DNA from: Brienomyrus brachyistius
Taxonomy: Eukaryota > Chordata > Actinopteri > Osteoglossiformes > Mormyridae
NCBI RefSeq assembly: GCF_023856365.1
Contig: NW_026042464.1
Location: 124,001-188,000, forward strand
Length of the DNA: 64,000 bases
Reading direction: 5' to 3'
In this document: positions 42,920-54,827 of the stretch, piece by piece
Position numbering within the stretch: position 1 is the stretch's first letter
Layout: every line of letters starts with the position of its first letter
Position numbers and translations under genes: made by a program
The notes under the pieces: generated by a model
Told to the model about the DNA's origin: nothing
Seen by the model: the letters and a program-made list of their open reading frames with translations, nothing else
Databases searched by the model: none

Positions 42920-43164
42920 AGACTGAGAAAATGAATTCAGAAGTTTTGTCTTGCTAAAAGTAAATTCTTTTTTAGAGAAAATTAGTCACAAACGAAAACA
43001 AAAGAAACTGATGGATTTTTCTCTTTCTCGTATTAAGAGAAACAATAATAAAAGCAGACTTAGTTAGTTATTGAATTTATATAGAGAAAAACAATCTGCC
43101 ATTCTTTACGGTCCCTTTTGCCAAGTTTAATGCCCTTTCTTGTCAATGACCATCATGAGCCTGG
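42920..43164 (+). repeat. Second unit of the 240-bp direct duplication
   Basis: Matches 41,030-41,264. A (CA)n/CACT microsatellite follows at about 43,172. Confidence 0.9.
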
Positions 43165-43199
43165 TATCAGTTCACACACACACACACACACACTCACTC

Positions 43200-45036
43200 A
43201 CAACCTCCTAGATGCCGCTCTGAGAAGTGTAATGTTTGTGATCGTGGTTAATCTTATGCTACATTAAGGCCCCATAGTTAATGATGGGGATTAAATCAGG
43301 CGATGAAGACAGCCAGGTTACAATTTCATCACCTTCCAAGCTGGTTTTAAGGTGATGTCTTTTCTTTGTTTAAGAATTTTCTGTGCCTATTCTTGAAGTT
43401 TCAACTTGTGAGCCTTATGCATTGTATTAAGCTGATGTCTGTGTCAAAGTACGCATGAAAGAAAATTAGACTATTTTGCTGGCTTAGGTCCTACAGGCTT
43501 GTTGGCTCAGGGTGTCGTGCTCTTAACATCATGGCTGAGCTCTGCATGTCATATGCATGTTCTGCTGCTTGTTTCCTTGTGCCTGTGTGTGTCTGTGTCT
43601 GTCAGTGAGTCCTATGATGCACTGACCTTCTTAGCAGAATATTCCACTTCCTTACAGTATGTCCTATTGTGACTCCCCTATGATCCTGTACTGAATATAT
43701 TATAAAATGCATGGACATAATCAAATGCTACATCTTCCTTAACTATTCATTTAACATTTTTTAAATGATTTATTTTTCCACTTTTACGTTTAGTGGTCAC
43801 TCCATAAGAGCTGTCCTTTAACGTGCTGCGCAGTGTCCCTGGATGCTTTGCAGTCCACTGCAAGGCTTGGACTTGAGGAGTCAATTCATTATGAAATGAC
43901 TCCCAGTCTGAGCTGTGAGCTAATGCAGAATAACCAGAAGCCAGGTAGTGACTCTTGGTTGCTGTAGTTGTTCTCTTCTGACCAGGGAGGTGTTCCACTA
44001 AGCAGGATTTCTCAGTTAGCGGAGTTAACTTAAGCTAGAAGTCATGATTGTTCAATAGGAATGCTCCTTACCTCTTACTGGACAATTATGAGTGAGCCAG
44101 TGTCTTGTTTAAAAAGAGAAAATCTGTATCCATCTTCTGAATTATTCTGAATTATTCTACTCCTAAACAAACAGTTATCCTCAGAGGCAGCATAACATCT
44201 TGGCAGCTGCTCAATGCAGCATTGAAAAGCACTACAGAGAGTAATGAGCTCACAGATGTAATGAGCACAGAGCACGCTGCTCTCAGCAGTTGAGGACATA
44301 AATTTTTCCCCACAGAATACTCTGCTTGTGTAGTGTTTGTACTTGGCCTGCTACTGAAGGGGCATAAGTGATAATTAAGTGACATGATAATAAAGTGCAT
44401 TGCTGGGTGTTTCTTTGCCAATCTCGCATGAAACAGTACTGTGATGCAAGACAGGGAGCTCGCACTCCCTCATTCAGAGAAGGGCACAGAGTGCGGCTGT
44501 GGAAACCAGCGCATGTGCAAAAAGGGCATCAGAAATTCTCTGCACCCATCGAGACCCATCCTGGCTGACGGGAAAGCATGGCATGCTGCCCATTTGGCCT
44601 CAGTACCCAGTGGACTTCCCAAATTTCCAGCCCTGCCAAAGACTGGTCCTGAAGGAACAGTTGAGCTTGGAATGGCCTAAGGAACTGGAAGCTGTGCAGC
44701 CAGGGCACACAAACCATCATCGGCTCAAGGACTATGGAACTTCACAGAATTAAACAAAGAAATGAAATGCATGTTCTGACCGTGATTTTCTGGTTAGAAA
44801 GAGATACCTTAAAGGAAAAGATAGATTCAGTATAAAATATATAACAGTTGTTCGTAGATCCTCTTACTGTGGTCCTCAGTGAATGGAACATTTCTAATTG
44901 TAATTGATTTCTGTTGGAAGCAAAACAGGCAGTTCATAGTGAAAAGGTTGTGCAGTTACAGGAAGGCACAAGCACAATGTTTTTTGTTGAACTTACATTC
45001 TATTTTGTCTGGGGTGTAATGACCTTATAGGAAGAA
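43200..45036. other. No supported gene
   Basis: Several open frames shorter than 90 codons occur on both strands, none with a recognisable motif or splice context. Confidence 0.3.
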
Positions 45037-45338
45037 ATGTTACAGGTAAGGCGTGTCTTTAATAGAATACAGTGCTGCTGCAGGAAGTAAAGGGGGGATG
45101 TTGCGTTCAGTTAGTAATTGTTCTGTTTTCCATATTACTGTATGGAACCTAAAGAGGGTGCTGTAAGGCTGTTTGATTCGACTTCAATTCCTATTCCAAG
45201 AGTCAAGAATGGATAGTATATCCCAGGCAGCAGTTTTCCAGATTATCAACTTCAAAAACTAAAAAATATGATAGGAAAAAAGTCTTTGTAAAATTAAGAA
45301 GTATATAATACTATGAATGACAAGGGGTCTTAATACTT
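45037..45338 (+). repeat. Duplicated segment A, copy 1
   Basis: ATGTTACAGGTAAGGCGTG, then GGGGGGATGTTGCGTTCAG to AAGGGGTCTTAATACTT. Partner at 54,241-54,827, which is interrupted by a solo LTR. Segment B follows at once. Confidence 0.9.
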
Positions 45339-46024
45339 GCATTTCAACCAGTTCACATGTTCACACACCGCTTCATACTTCAATATAGTCAAGCTGAGAA
45401 GTAAGGGTTAGGGTTATAATTATCAATAAATAATGTACTTCCCTGTGAAACAATGATGCTGGATGTTTATTTGCATATCATGATATGGTGCAGCCTTTTA
45501 ATAGGTTTCTGTTTTTCTGTTAATCCTTCATGGTGTTGAATAAGTCAGCAAGCATAAGTGTAAGGCTAGTGAGTGACTGGTGTTTTCGGGGGAGACTCCC
45601 TAGAGCTGGAGAGAAATACCTTAAGGCACGGGATGAAAAATCCCAAATCTTCCAGGAAAAATGTCAGCATTATATGTATTTGCCACACAGAACAGAACAA
45701 AAAATTCCTTAGGGAATCACACGCCTACCATAGTCACTATACTACTCAGAACGCCTGGCAGCCACCAAATCAAACATAGGAAAAGGTCCGGATTTATAGC
45801 GTTAGAATGTGGTAGAGACTAATATCCATAACGTACCATCCTAGAACACACTGTGCTCTAAAATTTAAGCCCAATTAAAATCTGAATATTAAATGAGGAA
45901 AATAATTTGATTTGTTCTTCTATCCCAAGTTGTGGTCTAAAAGCAATAAGACCACCATCCATTATACCTGCTTTGGGGAAAATGCACTCCTGTAGCCACT
46001 AGGGGAGCTCTCACCTCTTCTGGG
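45335..46024 (+). repeat. Duplicated segment B, copy 1
   Basis: 690 bp nearly identical to 52,568-53,252, from ACTTGCATTTCAACCAG to CACCTCTTCTGGG, with a small indel near 45,375 and one substitution near 45,630. Short frames inside are identical in both copies and carry no recognised domain. Confidence 0.95.
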
Positions 46025-47384
46025 AAGTGAATACATGGTTAGTGCCAGGCGCAAATGAATATCTTTGATTTTGCATCCATGTGGTAACTTGTTGAAGTTG
46101 TCCGATAGTCAGTAATGCATGGTTTAATTATTATGATTGTTTATTTATTACTTTATAACATCTAAAAGAAACTGAAATAGGAAAGCTTATTTTAATTTAT
46201 GGTCCACTGGATAAACACAGACATTACAGACGGTTTTTGAGTCTAATGCTGAATGTTTTTTGCGATCATTTTTCTGCCTGCATATGCTATGATTGGTGCA
46301 GTGAAATTTGAGAATGTGTTTGTGGTCAGTATCATAGCCTCAGACAACAAACCAATGCTGTAGTGTGTCACTGTGTTTACATGTGAGAGGGGTTCCAGTT
46401 ACATAATGAACTCGTTCTAATTGTTTTGACGGAGCTCGACAAACCTAAAAAATAAATGCTGGTTTTATCAAAAACTATGTCATATAGCTATATTTCAGAT
46501 TTATTACAGCTAAACACATCTCAGAGCTCCTAGGAACCTCCTTCTCCCTACATTTCCCTCCTTCACACTCTTCCCTCAAATACTGTTACATTTGTCTTTT
46601 TTCCACACTCACACCCTGTCTTGATCATACTCTGACTACATGGCATCCATATGCAGGGCAAACTATTTTACAGTCTTATCTAGTATAATAGGACATGAAC
46701 ATTGAATTTGATAGTTATCTTTTATTTACACATTAGGACACAACGCATGAACATGAAGGGATCGTTTGCATTTGCAACCAACACCTCCGCAAACCCCCCT
46801 GCGGAATACTGGCCGTGGACAGGGGTGGGAATCCCCAAGCTGGAAGACTGTACTGCGTCATGTTAACATTAGCTAGCTAGTTAGCATGGATACAGAGTGC
46901 ACCGGGCTAAAACTATAAAGGACGTAAGGTGTGTGATATAGTAAAACACTTACTAACTGGTAATGCACGTTAGCATTACGTTAAATGACAACTTTACCTG
47001 TTACTTACCAGAATAGCCTCCTACACGTGCGACGAATGACAGCAGGCAGAAGGCTGCGTGTTTTTCAGAAACACACCGGAGTTAAACTTACGCCGCATTA
47101 TTTACCGGCACTTCTAACACCAACATTTGCAGCCGTTAACTCATATGTGGTAGTAACACTGAAATTACTTTCTCTGCGTCAAAATAAGGCAACACTGTGA
47201 TTTTGATACTTTATCATTTATACTTAACTGTACCTTCCTCCCATTCCTCCGTCTCTGCTTATTGACATTTAGGAGAGTCTCAGATATAAATTAACAATTC
47301 AAAATTATCAAACAAAGACAGACACAACACTGAAAAGATGACAAAGACACAGTTTGAAAAGTAAATATGTTTTATTGCAAATCT
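46025..47384. other. No gene seen
   Basis: AT-rich DNA without recognised elements. Confidence 0.3.
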
Positions 47385-47600
47385 CTTATCTTAACATAGC
47401 CTACCTTATCATATGTTAACTTAACCCATCTTATATCTTAACTTAACCTATCTTATTATATTTTAACTTAGCCTATCTTATCATATAACTTAACCTATCT
47501 TATCTTATTATATTTCAACTTAGCTTATATTAATATATTTCGTCTTAGCCTATCTTATATTTTAACTTAGCATAAGTTACCTATCGTATCTTATAGCTAC
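47385..47600. repeat. AT-rich tandem array (TTAACTTAACCTATCTTAT-like)
   Basis: Irregular units of roughly 20-35 bp with CTTATCTTA and TTTTAACTTAGCCTATC variants. A (TATC)n/(TA)n stretch follows at 47,845-47,885. Confidence 0.75.
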
Positions 47601-48042
47601 ATTAACACTTAAACAGTATCTCTTTCCGTTGGGTCCCGCGGGATCCCAGTCCCAATGCAGGGCTCTAACACGGGTATTCTAAGAAAAAGAAAATAAACAC
47701 TTTACTTAACTTTACTTAAAGCAGTCATATAACTGCATTATACATACCCAATTAATGCCTTATAAATCATTTATAAAAGTATAAAAAACACGGCTGTAAA
47801 TACTTATACAAAGGCATAACACATAGCTATGCTGATAATGCATTATATCTATATATATCTATATCTATATATCTATATATACACAATAAATATCTTCATA
47901 ATACATTATATCGGCCATTAATCCATAATAAACAAGGCTATAATGTGTTATGCTTTTTTTGCAAGTGCATTGTGAAGGTGTCAATAATGCAGTTATATTA
48001 CTGCTTTAAGTCATTTGTAAACCTGAATTCACAACCTTATAT

Positions 48043-48585
48043 TTACTGCCTCTTGCTACTTCTTCTGAAGGGCAGGGGACAGCAGAAGAAGCACCACTTC
48101 ATCTTCTTCTTCTTGTGGCTCTTCTCAGTATCATCTTCAGAAAGATCTTCGGCATTCACATGGAATGATACTTCTTCTTCACTGTAGATCTTCTCGGCAG
48201 CATCGGCATCTTCTTTTGTTTTATCTGTCTTCATCACTTCAGTCTCGTCCTCTTCCTCAGGTCCTTCTTCTGGTATAGTCAGTAGCTGTGATCTGTCTTC
48301 AGATGCCACCATACACTGAAACCTGACCAGTGTGGTAGCATCAGCATCTTCTGCCTGCTGGAATACCACATCAGCTTCTTCATTTTCCTCAGGTCCATCT
48401 TCCTGTAAAGTCTGCAGCCATATTCTGGCTACATATGCTGCCATGCACTGCCAACTGTCCACTGTGGCAGCATCAGTGTCTTCTGCTTCCTGAAGCTCCT
48501 CATCTGTTTCTTCATCTTCCTCAAGGTCTTCCTCCTGGATGGGTTCTAGCCAAGTTCTGCCTACTTGTGACACCACATATTCCAC
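48043..48585 (-). CDS. Acidic triple-repeat exon with Cys-rich basic tail
   Basis: About 180 codons without an ATG at the 5' edge, so probably a 3' exon. Three related units, each Trp/Gln-Leu-containing then a Glu/Asp run (PIQEEDLEEDEETDEE; TLQEDGPEENEEADVV; TIPEEGPEEEDETEVM), each followed by a QxxED(A/T)DA-type linker. The C-terminus turns basic and ends KKKKMKWCFFCCPLPFRRSS, which resembles a palmitoylation/membrane-anchor tail. Keeping 180 codons open through a repeat suggests coding. It likely belongs to the same gene as the exon at 49,131; an intron or frameshift near 48,560-48,600 would be needed. Confidence 0.5.
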   Translation of the reverse strand: MEYVVSQVGRTWLEPIQEEDLEEDEETDEELQEAEDTDAATVDSWQCMAAYVARIWLQTLQEDGPEENEEADVVFQQAEDADATTLVRFQCMVASEDRSQLLTIPEEGPEEEDETEVMKTDKTKEDADAAEKIYSEEEVSFHVNAEDLSEDDTEKSHKKKKMKWCFFCCPLPFRRSSKRQ

Positions 48586-49131
48586 AGCATTCCCTGTACT
48601 TCTCCCTCCTTAACCTCCTCCACATTCACTCCCACCTCACATCCATTCTCCTCACCTCCATTTAGCATATCCATCATACTAATACCAGCCTCTGTCCCCT
48701 CCATCACAACCCTGGAGGCCTTCCCCTCAAATGTTCCCCACTCTGGTACCTCCACATATTCCTCACTACTCTGCCCCCTTACCTCACCCTCCCCCCGGCT
48801 TGTCCGGTCCTTCCTGACTTTCTTTTTTTTGTTAAGGTAGCAAGTTTTATAAATTTCCCAGTCTTCAGATGAAAGGCCGTAATTACTCTGAAGACTTTGA
48901 GATGAAATACTAGTGCTGGCTAGCAGTCCATCCTTTCCCACACTCTCCCCTCCCTTACCCAAATCAGTAGACCCCCCCAATCCCCCCTTAACCCCCCCAG
49001 CCTGGACAGTGGGGAGTGTCACTGGTGAGAACTCCTCCACACCTTCTCCCCAGTTGATCACTTCATCCCACAGGTTCCAGGCTTCCCAGTGTTGGGTGTT
49101 GGTCCATCGATCAGCTCTCTCAATTCGCTCT
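48561..49131 (-). CDS. Trp-rich host exon 2
   Basis: The acceptor CCCCAG lies just before 49,131 on the minus strand. The exon continues the phase left by exon 1 (AG joined to A). It encodes ERIERADRWTNTQHWEAW, then NLWDEVINWGEG, a Gly/Ser-rich spacer, SSEDWEIYKTCYLNKKKK, and a Gly/Glu-rich part. The paralogue at 38,931 shares the first part, the QAG spacer and the NKKKK block with the same intron phase. I do not recognise the family. It may end by splicing near 48,570 instead of at the stop. Confidence 0.6.
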
Positions 49132-49581
49132 CTGGGGAATAAACGAGAGATTAACCAGCACTTAAGAGAGATAATAAAATAAATAAAGAGCTGGAAATTC
49201 TTCAACCATACAGAAAATACAATTGTTATAATTATTATAATAAATAATTACAGGGGTCACATAGAATAAAAGAAACAGCGAGCAAGATTGCAAAAAAAAT
49301 CGACTGTAAAATGCACGATACTGTAAGTGCAATAGCATATTAAACAGTAATGTCACCAAATTATAACTAGAATCAAATACGAAACAACTGTGCTCCACAT
49401 CAAATGAATACCCAGATGAATACTACCAAGAACTGAGTTAACACTAACCAAGCTAAGAATATTTGAAAGTGTTAATCCTGTGTAACAATGTAAATAGATG
49501 TAATGATAAACTTAGAAGCATCTAGCCTACTCCGAAAGTAATGGCCCAAATTTTTTTTAACAATTTACCTACCACCCTGTA

Positions 49582-49890
49582 CAGTAGGGGGTCCCAACTT
49601 CCGGTCGGTGTTCCGGTACCGTCCGCGCGGAGTATTGCACCGGGCGGCAGACAACCGGGGGTAGAGGAGCCAGCCGTCCCGTTTATTAGGGGATCGCGCC
49701 GTTTTGGAAAGAAAGCTGCCCGTATTGATGTACGGAAATACGCCATTAGCCCCGCATGTCCGTATACACCGTCAATCTCCCGCCGCTCGGCGTGGGAACC
49801 CCCAAATTATACCGCCGTCTTACCCATCCGTGACACTTTTCTACGACGGAAACCGATCCGCGGACATCGAAAGGTTGGGAAGCCCTACTA
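49582..49890. mobile_element. hAT-like non-autonomous element, GC-rich
   Basis: Left end CAGTAGGGGGTCCCAAC, right end GTTGGGAAGCCCTACTA; the reverse complement TAGTAGGGCTTCCCAAC shows an imperfect inverted repeat of about 16 bases of the hAT CAGGGGTTCCCAAC type. The 309-bp interior is unusually CpG-rich. No clear 8-bp duplication is seen, so the ends may be off by a few bases. Confidence 0.55.
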
Positions 49891-50147
49891 AACTAGCATG
49901 TTTGAGATGAATTTACTAACCAAATAGTCTGTCATTATTTAAATATTAGCAACCACAGTAGCAATAAAAACCACTGCACTTTAAATGACGTTAAAAAATA
50001 TGTAATATTAAAAAAATATGTAATGTTTTTTATTGTATTATAGACATTTACTATATGTCATTATAGTATAAAAGGCTAAATAATCGAAGTAGCACAACAT
50101 CAGTTGAAGAATTCAAAGACATTTTGGAGAGCTAACAAGCTACTCAC

Positions 50148-50158
50148 CTCTGCGCCAT
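50148..50158 (-). CDS. Host exon 1 coding start (ATGGCGCAGAG)
   Basis: On the minus strand ATG GCG CAG AG is followed directly by GTGAGTA, a consensus donor. It joins in phase to the acceptor at 49,131, with an intron of about 1.0 kb. The upstream side is free of repeats and suits a 5' UTR. Confidence 0.6.
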
Positions 50159-50159
50159 T

Positions 50160-52567
50160 TTCACTCAGAGTTTGTTGTGCTTCAAACGGTAAAGTTTGTT
50201 TACGTTGTTTCTATGGAAACTGCTCTGACTCTCCGCTTGACCGTAATATAAAGGCATGTATGCAGTAATTTTCTGATTGCAGATTTGATCCCTATGCAGT
50301 AATTGACCACTGACCTCTTGGACCCTCTGGGCTGCCTTCACCTGCATTGAGGCAGCTGTTACATTTGCTGTCATTACATTCAGCCCAAAATATCAAAGTA
50401 CAGGATTTAAGATTTGAATTAGTAACAGGACCGTGGGAAACAAAACATATATGTTATTGATCCCACGAAGAAAGTTTTCAATTTTCTCCTTCTTTCAGTT
50501 CTTAAATAACGTGTCAGTTCTTGCTCTGGTTGGTTGGGATTTACCATTTTAACATTGTAGCAGTTCCTAGGCAATACACAGACAAATTCTTTTTTTTAGG
50601 ATGGAATTGTTATGTTGTAAACGATTACCTTCACGTTTCAACAAAGGTACTTGCTTTTGATATATAATTTTTTGTACATGTGTACTCTGGTCATACCCCT
50701 TGGACATTTGGATGGCATGGAAGGACAGTCACTGCTGTCACCTATACTGTCCCTGTCTGCTTTTCTCATTTAAGTGTTGATACGGCAAAAGAAGATGGAC
50801 CTTTTGTAGAAATTTCCAGCCAGAGACTTGGTTCCTATATGAAGAGAATATTTTATTTTAATTCAGGCTAAGAAACTACAGAAAACCAGCTCTGCATGTG
50901 ATCTCCCCTTTACTGCACAAGGAGGGCACACACATCAACAATTAGCAATGCAGCAAAATACAGATGAACAATTTCTCACAGTTTCAGAATAAATCAGATT
51001 TCTCTGTAATTCAGAGATTGTCTAAGACTAGATCATTTTCTGCACTTGAACCTAATTTCAAGATAAATGACACCTGGGTCTATTAAAAGAAGGTGATGCT
51101 GCCTGACCCACCAACCAAGGCTGGGAGGAAAGGGAGGAATACTAGTCAAAGGAAGGAAGAAAAGCAGCCCACCCTATCTCATGGTCATGGATACAAAAGT
51201 CAGGGAGTGTTACGAAGAAGACACCACACTTAAGACCATTGGTTTTATGCACTGAATTACACCAGATAGAGTTTTTGCATTCTAGCTGTGTTACGTAACA
51301 TTCCTCAGCCTTCATTTGTTTCCACAGAATGCAGGACATAATTTAGGGTGCCAAACAAGACAGCGGAACTGCAGTATAGCCAATTATTTGTTTCAGTAGT
51401 TTCATAACAACTCGAACATAAAATGTTTGTTTTTCTTAGATAAAAGTCCAGTTGAAACAGACTTTATTTTTAAATGTTAGATTGGATTTAAGAGATGGAA
51501 CATGTTGCTTGTGTTAATACTGCTTTGATTTTGAGGATGAAGTCTGAAGTGTAGGTGACGTGTAACAGGTTGTTATTTTACTTTTAACTTATAATTATAC
51601 AAGATTCTGTTTTCCTTCTTCTGTCTAACCTGATGGGTACAATATCCTTTAAACTTTCCCATGATGCTTTTGTCCTGCATCGCCCCTCCCTCTGTCTTTT
51701 CCCCTTTATAAGGGTCCCGACCTCATTTCCTCTTCCCTTTGGTGTATTGCACACATGGGAAGAGGTGAGGATCTAGTGGCAGGGTCCCCCGAGTTAGTAA
51801 ATCAATTGTATAATTATGACCCATATATATTATATTTGATTTATTATTCATCATAAGCAGGGGATAGAAAACACATAAGTATATACATTGTTTTACTTTG
51901 TGCAGAGAGAGCGAGAGGGCCAGAGCATATGAAGTTTACCCCTTTCCTTATTGTTCCCAACAGGTTCAATAAAATCCGGGAACGACAACGGCGTCTGTAA
52001 TATCCCTTCCTCCTGCACCCCACACACACCTGATAACACCCCAAAACACAATGCAGTGACCGTTTACATAGGTACACTAGTGCGACTTGTAAATATGCCC
52101 TTAATTTATGCCTGAAAATGCCTCCCATATAGTGGCTGACCACAAATCATGTGAATGACCCGGAAAGAGTGAGTGTATATATATATATATATATGTATGA
52201 TGTGCATGTGAGAGACACCATCGGAAGTCTGGTTTCAGTTCCTCAGAGGCACTACTATGGAGGCGCTTACAGTAATAAACTTGCTGACCGCAAAAACTGG
52301 CACTATGATGGAAGTTATGCAGAAGTGCAGAGTAGATGGAATAATTTTTGTACCTCAATAAGATTGTATGCCTTTTGCCTGTGTCTCCAGCCAGTGCCGG
52401 GGGTGAAACGCGCTTGTAATTATCAGCGGGATAACATTATCGTTTTTTTTATTCTGTGGAAAATGAAAGACCGATTTACTGGCCAGATTTATTTATGAAT
52501 CATAAACATGTTGTGGGCTATATAAGTAAAGTCAGGGCTCTCAAGTCTTATGCATTGACTGTGAGAC
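50160..52567. other. No supported gene
   Basis: Includes an (AT)n run at about 52,177-52,197. Short frames show no recognised domains. Confidence 0.3.
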
Positions 52568-53252
52568 ACTTGCATTTCAACCAGTTCACATGTTCACACA
52601 CCGCACCTTATGTTTGTCAAGCTGAGAAGTAAGGGTTAGGGTTATAATTATCAATAAATAATGTACTTCCCTGTGAAACAATGATGCTGGATGTTTATTT
52701 GCATATCATGATATGGTGCAGCCTTTTAATAGGTTTCTGTTTTTCTGTTAATCCTTCATGGTGTTGAATAAGTCAGCAAGCATAAGTGTAAGGCTAGTGA
52801 GTGACTGGTGTTTTCGGGGGAGACTCCCTAGAGCTGGAGAGAAATACCTTAAGGCACAGGATGAAAAATCCCAAATCTTCCAGGAAAAATGTCAGCATTA
52901 TATGTATTTGCCACACAGAACAGAACAAAAAATTCCTTAGGGAATCACACGCCTACCATAGTCACTATACTACTCAGAACGCCTGGCAGCCACCAAATCA
53001 AACATAGGAAAAGGTCCGGATTTATAGCGTTAGAATGTGGTAGAGACTAATATCCATAACGTACCATCCTAGAACACACTGTGCTCTAAAATTTAAGCCC
53101 AATTAAAATCTGAATATTAAATGAGGAAAATAATTTGATTTGTTCTTCTATCCCAAGTTGTGGTCTAAAAGCAATAAGACCACCATCCATTATACCTGCT
53201 TTGGGGAAAATGCACTCCTGTAGCCACTAGGGGAGCTCTCACCTCTTCTGGG
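52568..53252 (+). repeat. Duplicated segment B, copy 2
   Basis: Partner of 45,335-46,024. Here it precedes, and is separated from, segment A, the reverse of the order at the first site. Confidence 0.95.
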
Positions 53253-53887
53253 CCCAGCTAAATAATTATGTTACGCATTCTAACAAGCTTTATTATCTGT
53301 GTCAATAAGCCCTGCTTTTACACTAACACTCCTGCTGAGAGGCTAATTTGATTACCAGTCTTGCCCTTGTCATTAGGAACACATGAGAATTTGCGCAGTG
53401 CTGTTTCACAGTGGATTCTCACTGGTTTTCCCCAAGACTGGTACGATACATTTTATTCAGTTTCATACCACAGGTATCCAGCTCTTGCAAGAGGGATCAA
53501 TTGGTTTATACTAGTGCAAGGAAACTATTATTATGATGGTGGGTTATCAAACACAGTAGCTGGCTACCTCAGACATAAGACGCCCATTACGTACCTGTGT
53601 ATCACCTATATGGGCTTGGAATCTGTATATAAATTGAAATAATTATTCATAGCCCAGATAGCATCATATTATTGTTTCAGCGTTGAAGTATAGTTAAATG
53701 CATTGAATTATGGTCAGTGTTAAATTATCAGCATTGAAACTGAATTGATTTTTGGTCATTTTTTCAATATTGAAAAAATAATGGTGGCGAAACCTTGATA
53801 TAAAGTGACTTTTTCAACATTGAAAATAAGATGCTGAGTTAACATCAATATTATTGAAAATAAAAATGGAAAAATGAATTTATGGGG
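53253..53887. other. Unique spacer between B and A copies
   Basis: Includes AT-rich DNA at 53,690-53,870 with repeated CATTGAA and TTCAATATTGAAAA palindromic motifs. A 93-codon frame at 53,361-53,642 is unsupported. Confidence 0.35.
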
Positions 53888-54242
53888 GGGCGGCATGGTG
53901 GTGCAGTGGTTAGCACTGTTGCCTCACACCTCTGGGACCCAGGTTCGAGTCTCCGCCTGGGTCACATGTGTGTGGAGTTTGCATGTTCTCCCCATGTCGT
54001 CGTGGGGTTTCCTCCGGGTACTCCGGTTTCCCCCCACAGTCCAAAAACATGCTGAGGCTAATTGGAGTTGCTAAATTGCCCATAGGTGTGCTTGTGTGAG
54101 TGAATGGTGTATGAGTGTGCCCTGCGATGGGCTGGCCCCCCATCCTGGGTTGTTCCCTGCCTCGTGCCCATTGCTTCCGGGATGGGCTCCGGACCCCCTG
54201 CGACCCAGTAGGATAAGCGGTTTGGAAAATGGATGGATGGAT
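53888..54242 (+). repeat. Full-length tRNA-headed SINE-like repeat
   Basis: The most complete copy: A box TGGTGCAGTGGTTAGCAC, B box GGTTCGAGTC, the body GGAGTTTGCATGTTCTCCCC, and a tail ending GGATAAGCGGTTTGGAAAAT plus (GGAT)n. It ends exactly where segment A begins. Confidence 0.9.
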
Positions 54243-54827
54243 GTTACAGGTAAGGCGTGTGTCATGCCCGGCTCGTCCGCTCCTCGTGTGTGCCACGCCC
54301 CCTGATTACCCACATGTATTTCCCTGATCGTCTCCAGCTTTGTCTAGTTACTTTGATTAGTCCTGTGTATTAAGTCCTGGTCTCCCCGGTTTCCCTTGTC
54401 CGTCATTGATGTTTGTAGGTGTGCTATGTTTTCCAGTCCTCGTTTGCCCATTAAATCCCTGGTTTTGCCCCGACTTCACCTGTCTGCCTGCCCGCACGAT
54501 CGCCGCTTCGCCCGACCGCGATCGTGACAGCGTGACTTTTATAGAAGACAGTGCTGCTGCAGGAAGAAGAATACATAAGTAAAGGGGGGATGTTGCGTTC
54601 AGTTAGTAATTGTTCTGTTTTCCATATTACTGTATGTCACAAGAGGGTGCTGTAAGGCTGTTTGATTCGACTTCAATTCCTATTCCAAGAGTCAAGAATG
54701 GATAGTTGATCCCAGGCAGCAGTTTTCCAGATTATCAACTTCAAAAACTAAAAAATATGATAGGAAAAAAGTCTTTGTAAAATTAAGAAGTATATAATAC
54801 TATGAATGACAAGGGGTCTTAATACTT
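54241..54827 (+). repeat. Duplicated segment A, copy 2, split by solo LTR
   Basis: ATGTTACAGGTAAGGCGTG, then the LTR, then the remaining A sequence up to AATACTT. About 20 bases around the LTR site also differ (AGAAGAATACATAA is present only here). Confidence 0.9.
54260..54529 (+). repeat. Solo LTR, 270 bp, TSD GCGTG, with empty site at 45,052
   Basis: Starts TGTCATGCCCGGCTCG and ends GATCGTGACA. GCGTG is present at 54,255-54,259 and 54,530-54,534. The paralogous segment at 45,037 has a single GCGTG and no LTR, so it is the unfilled site and dates the insertion after the duplication. Confidence 0.95.

Noticed and set aside
45400..45440. GGGTTAGGGTTA telomere-like motif (also at about 52,630)
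   Set aside because: Only two units, and it is part of duplicated segment B. Not an interstitial telomere array.
52177..52197. (AT)n run as possible regulatory hairpin
   Set aside because: A short simple repeat with no gene close by.
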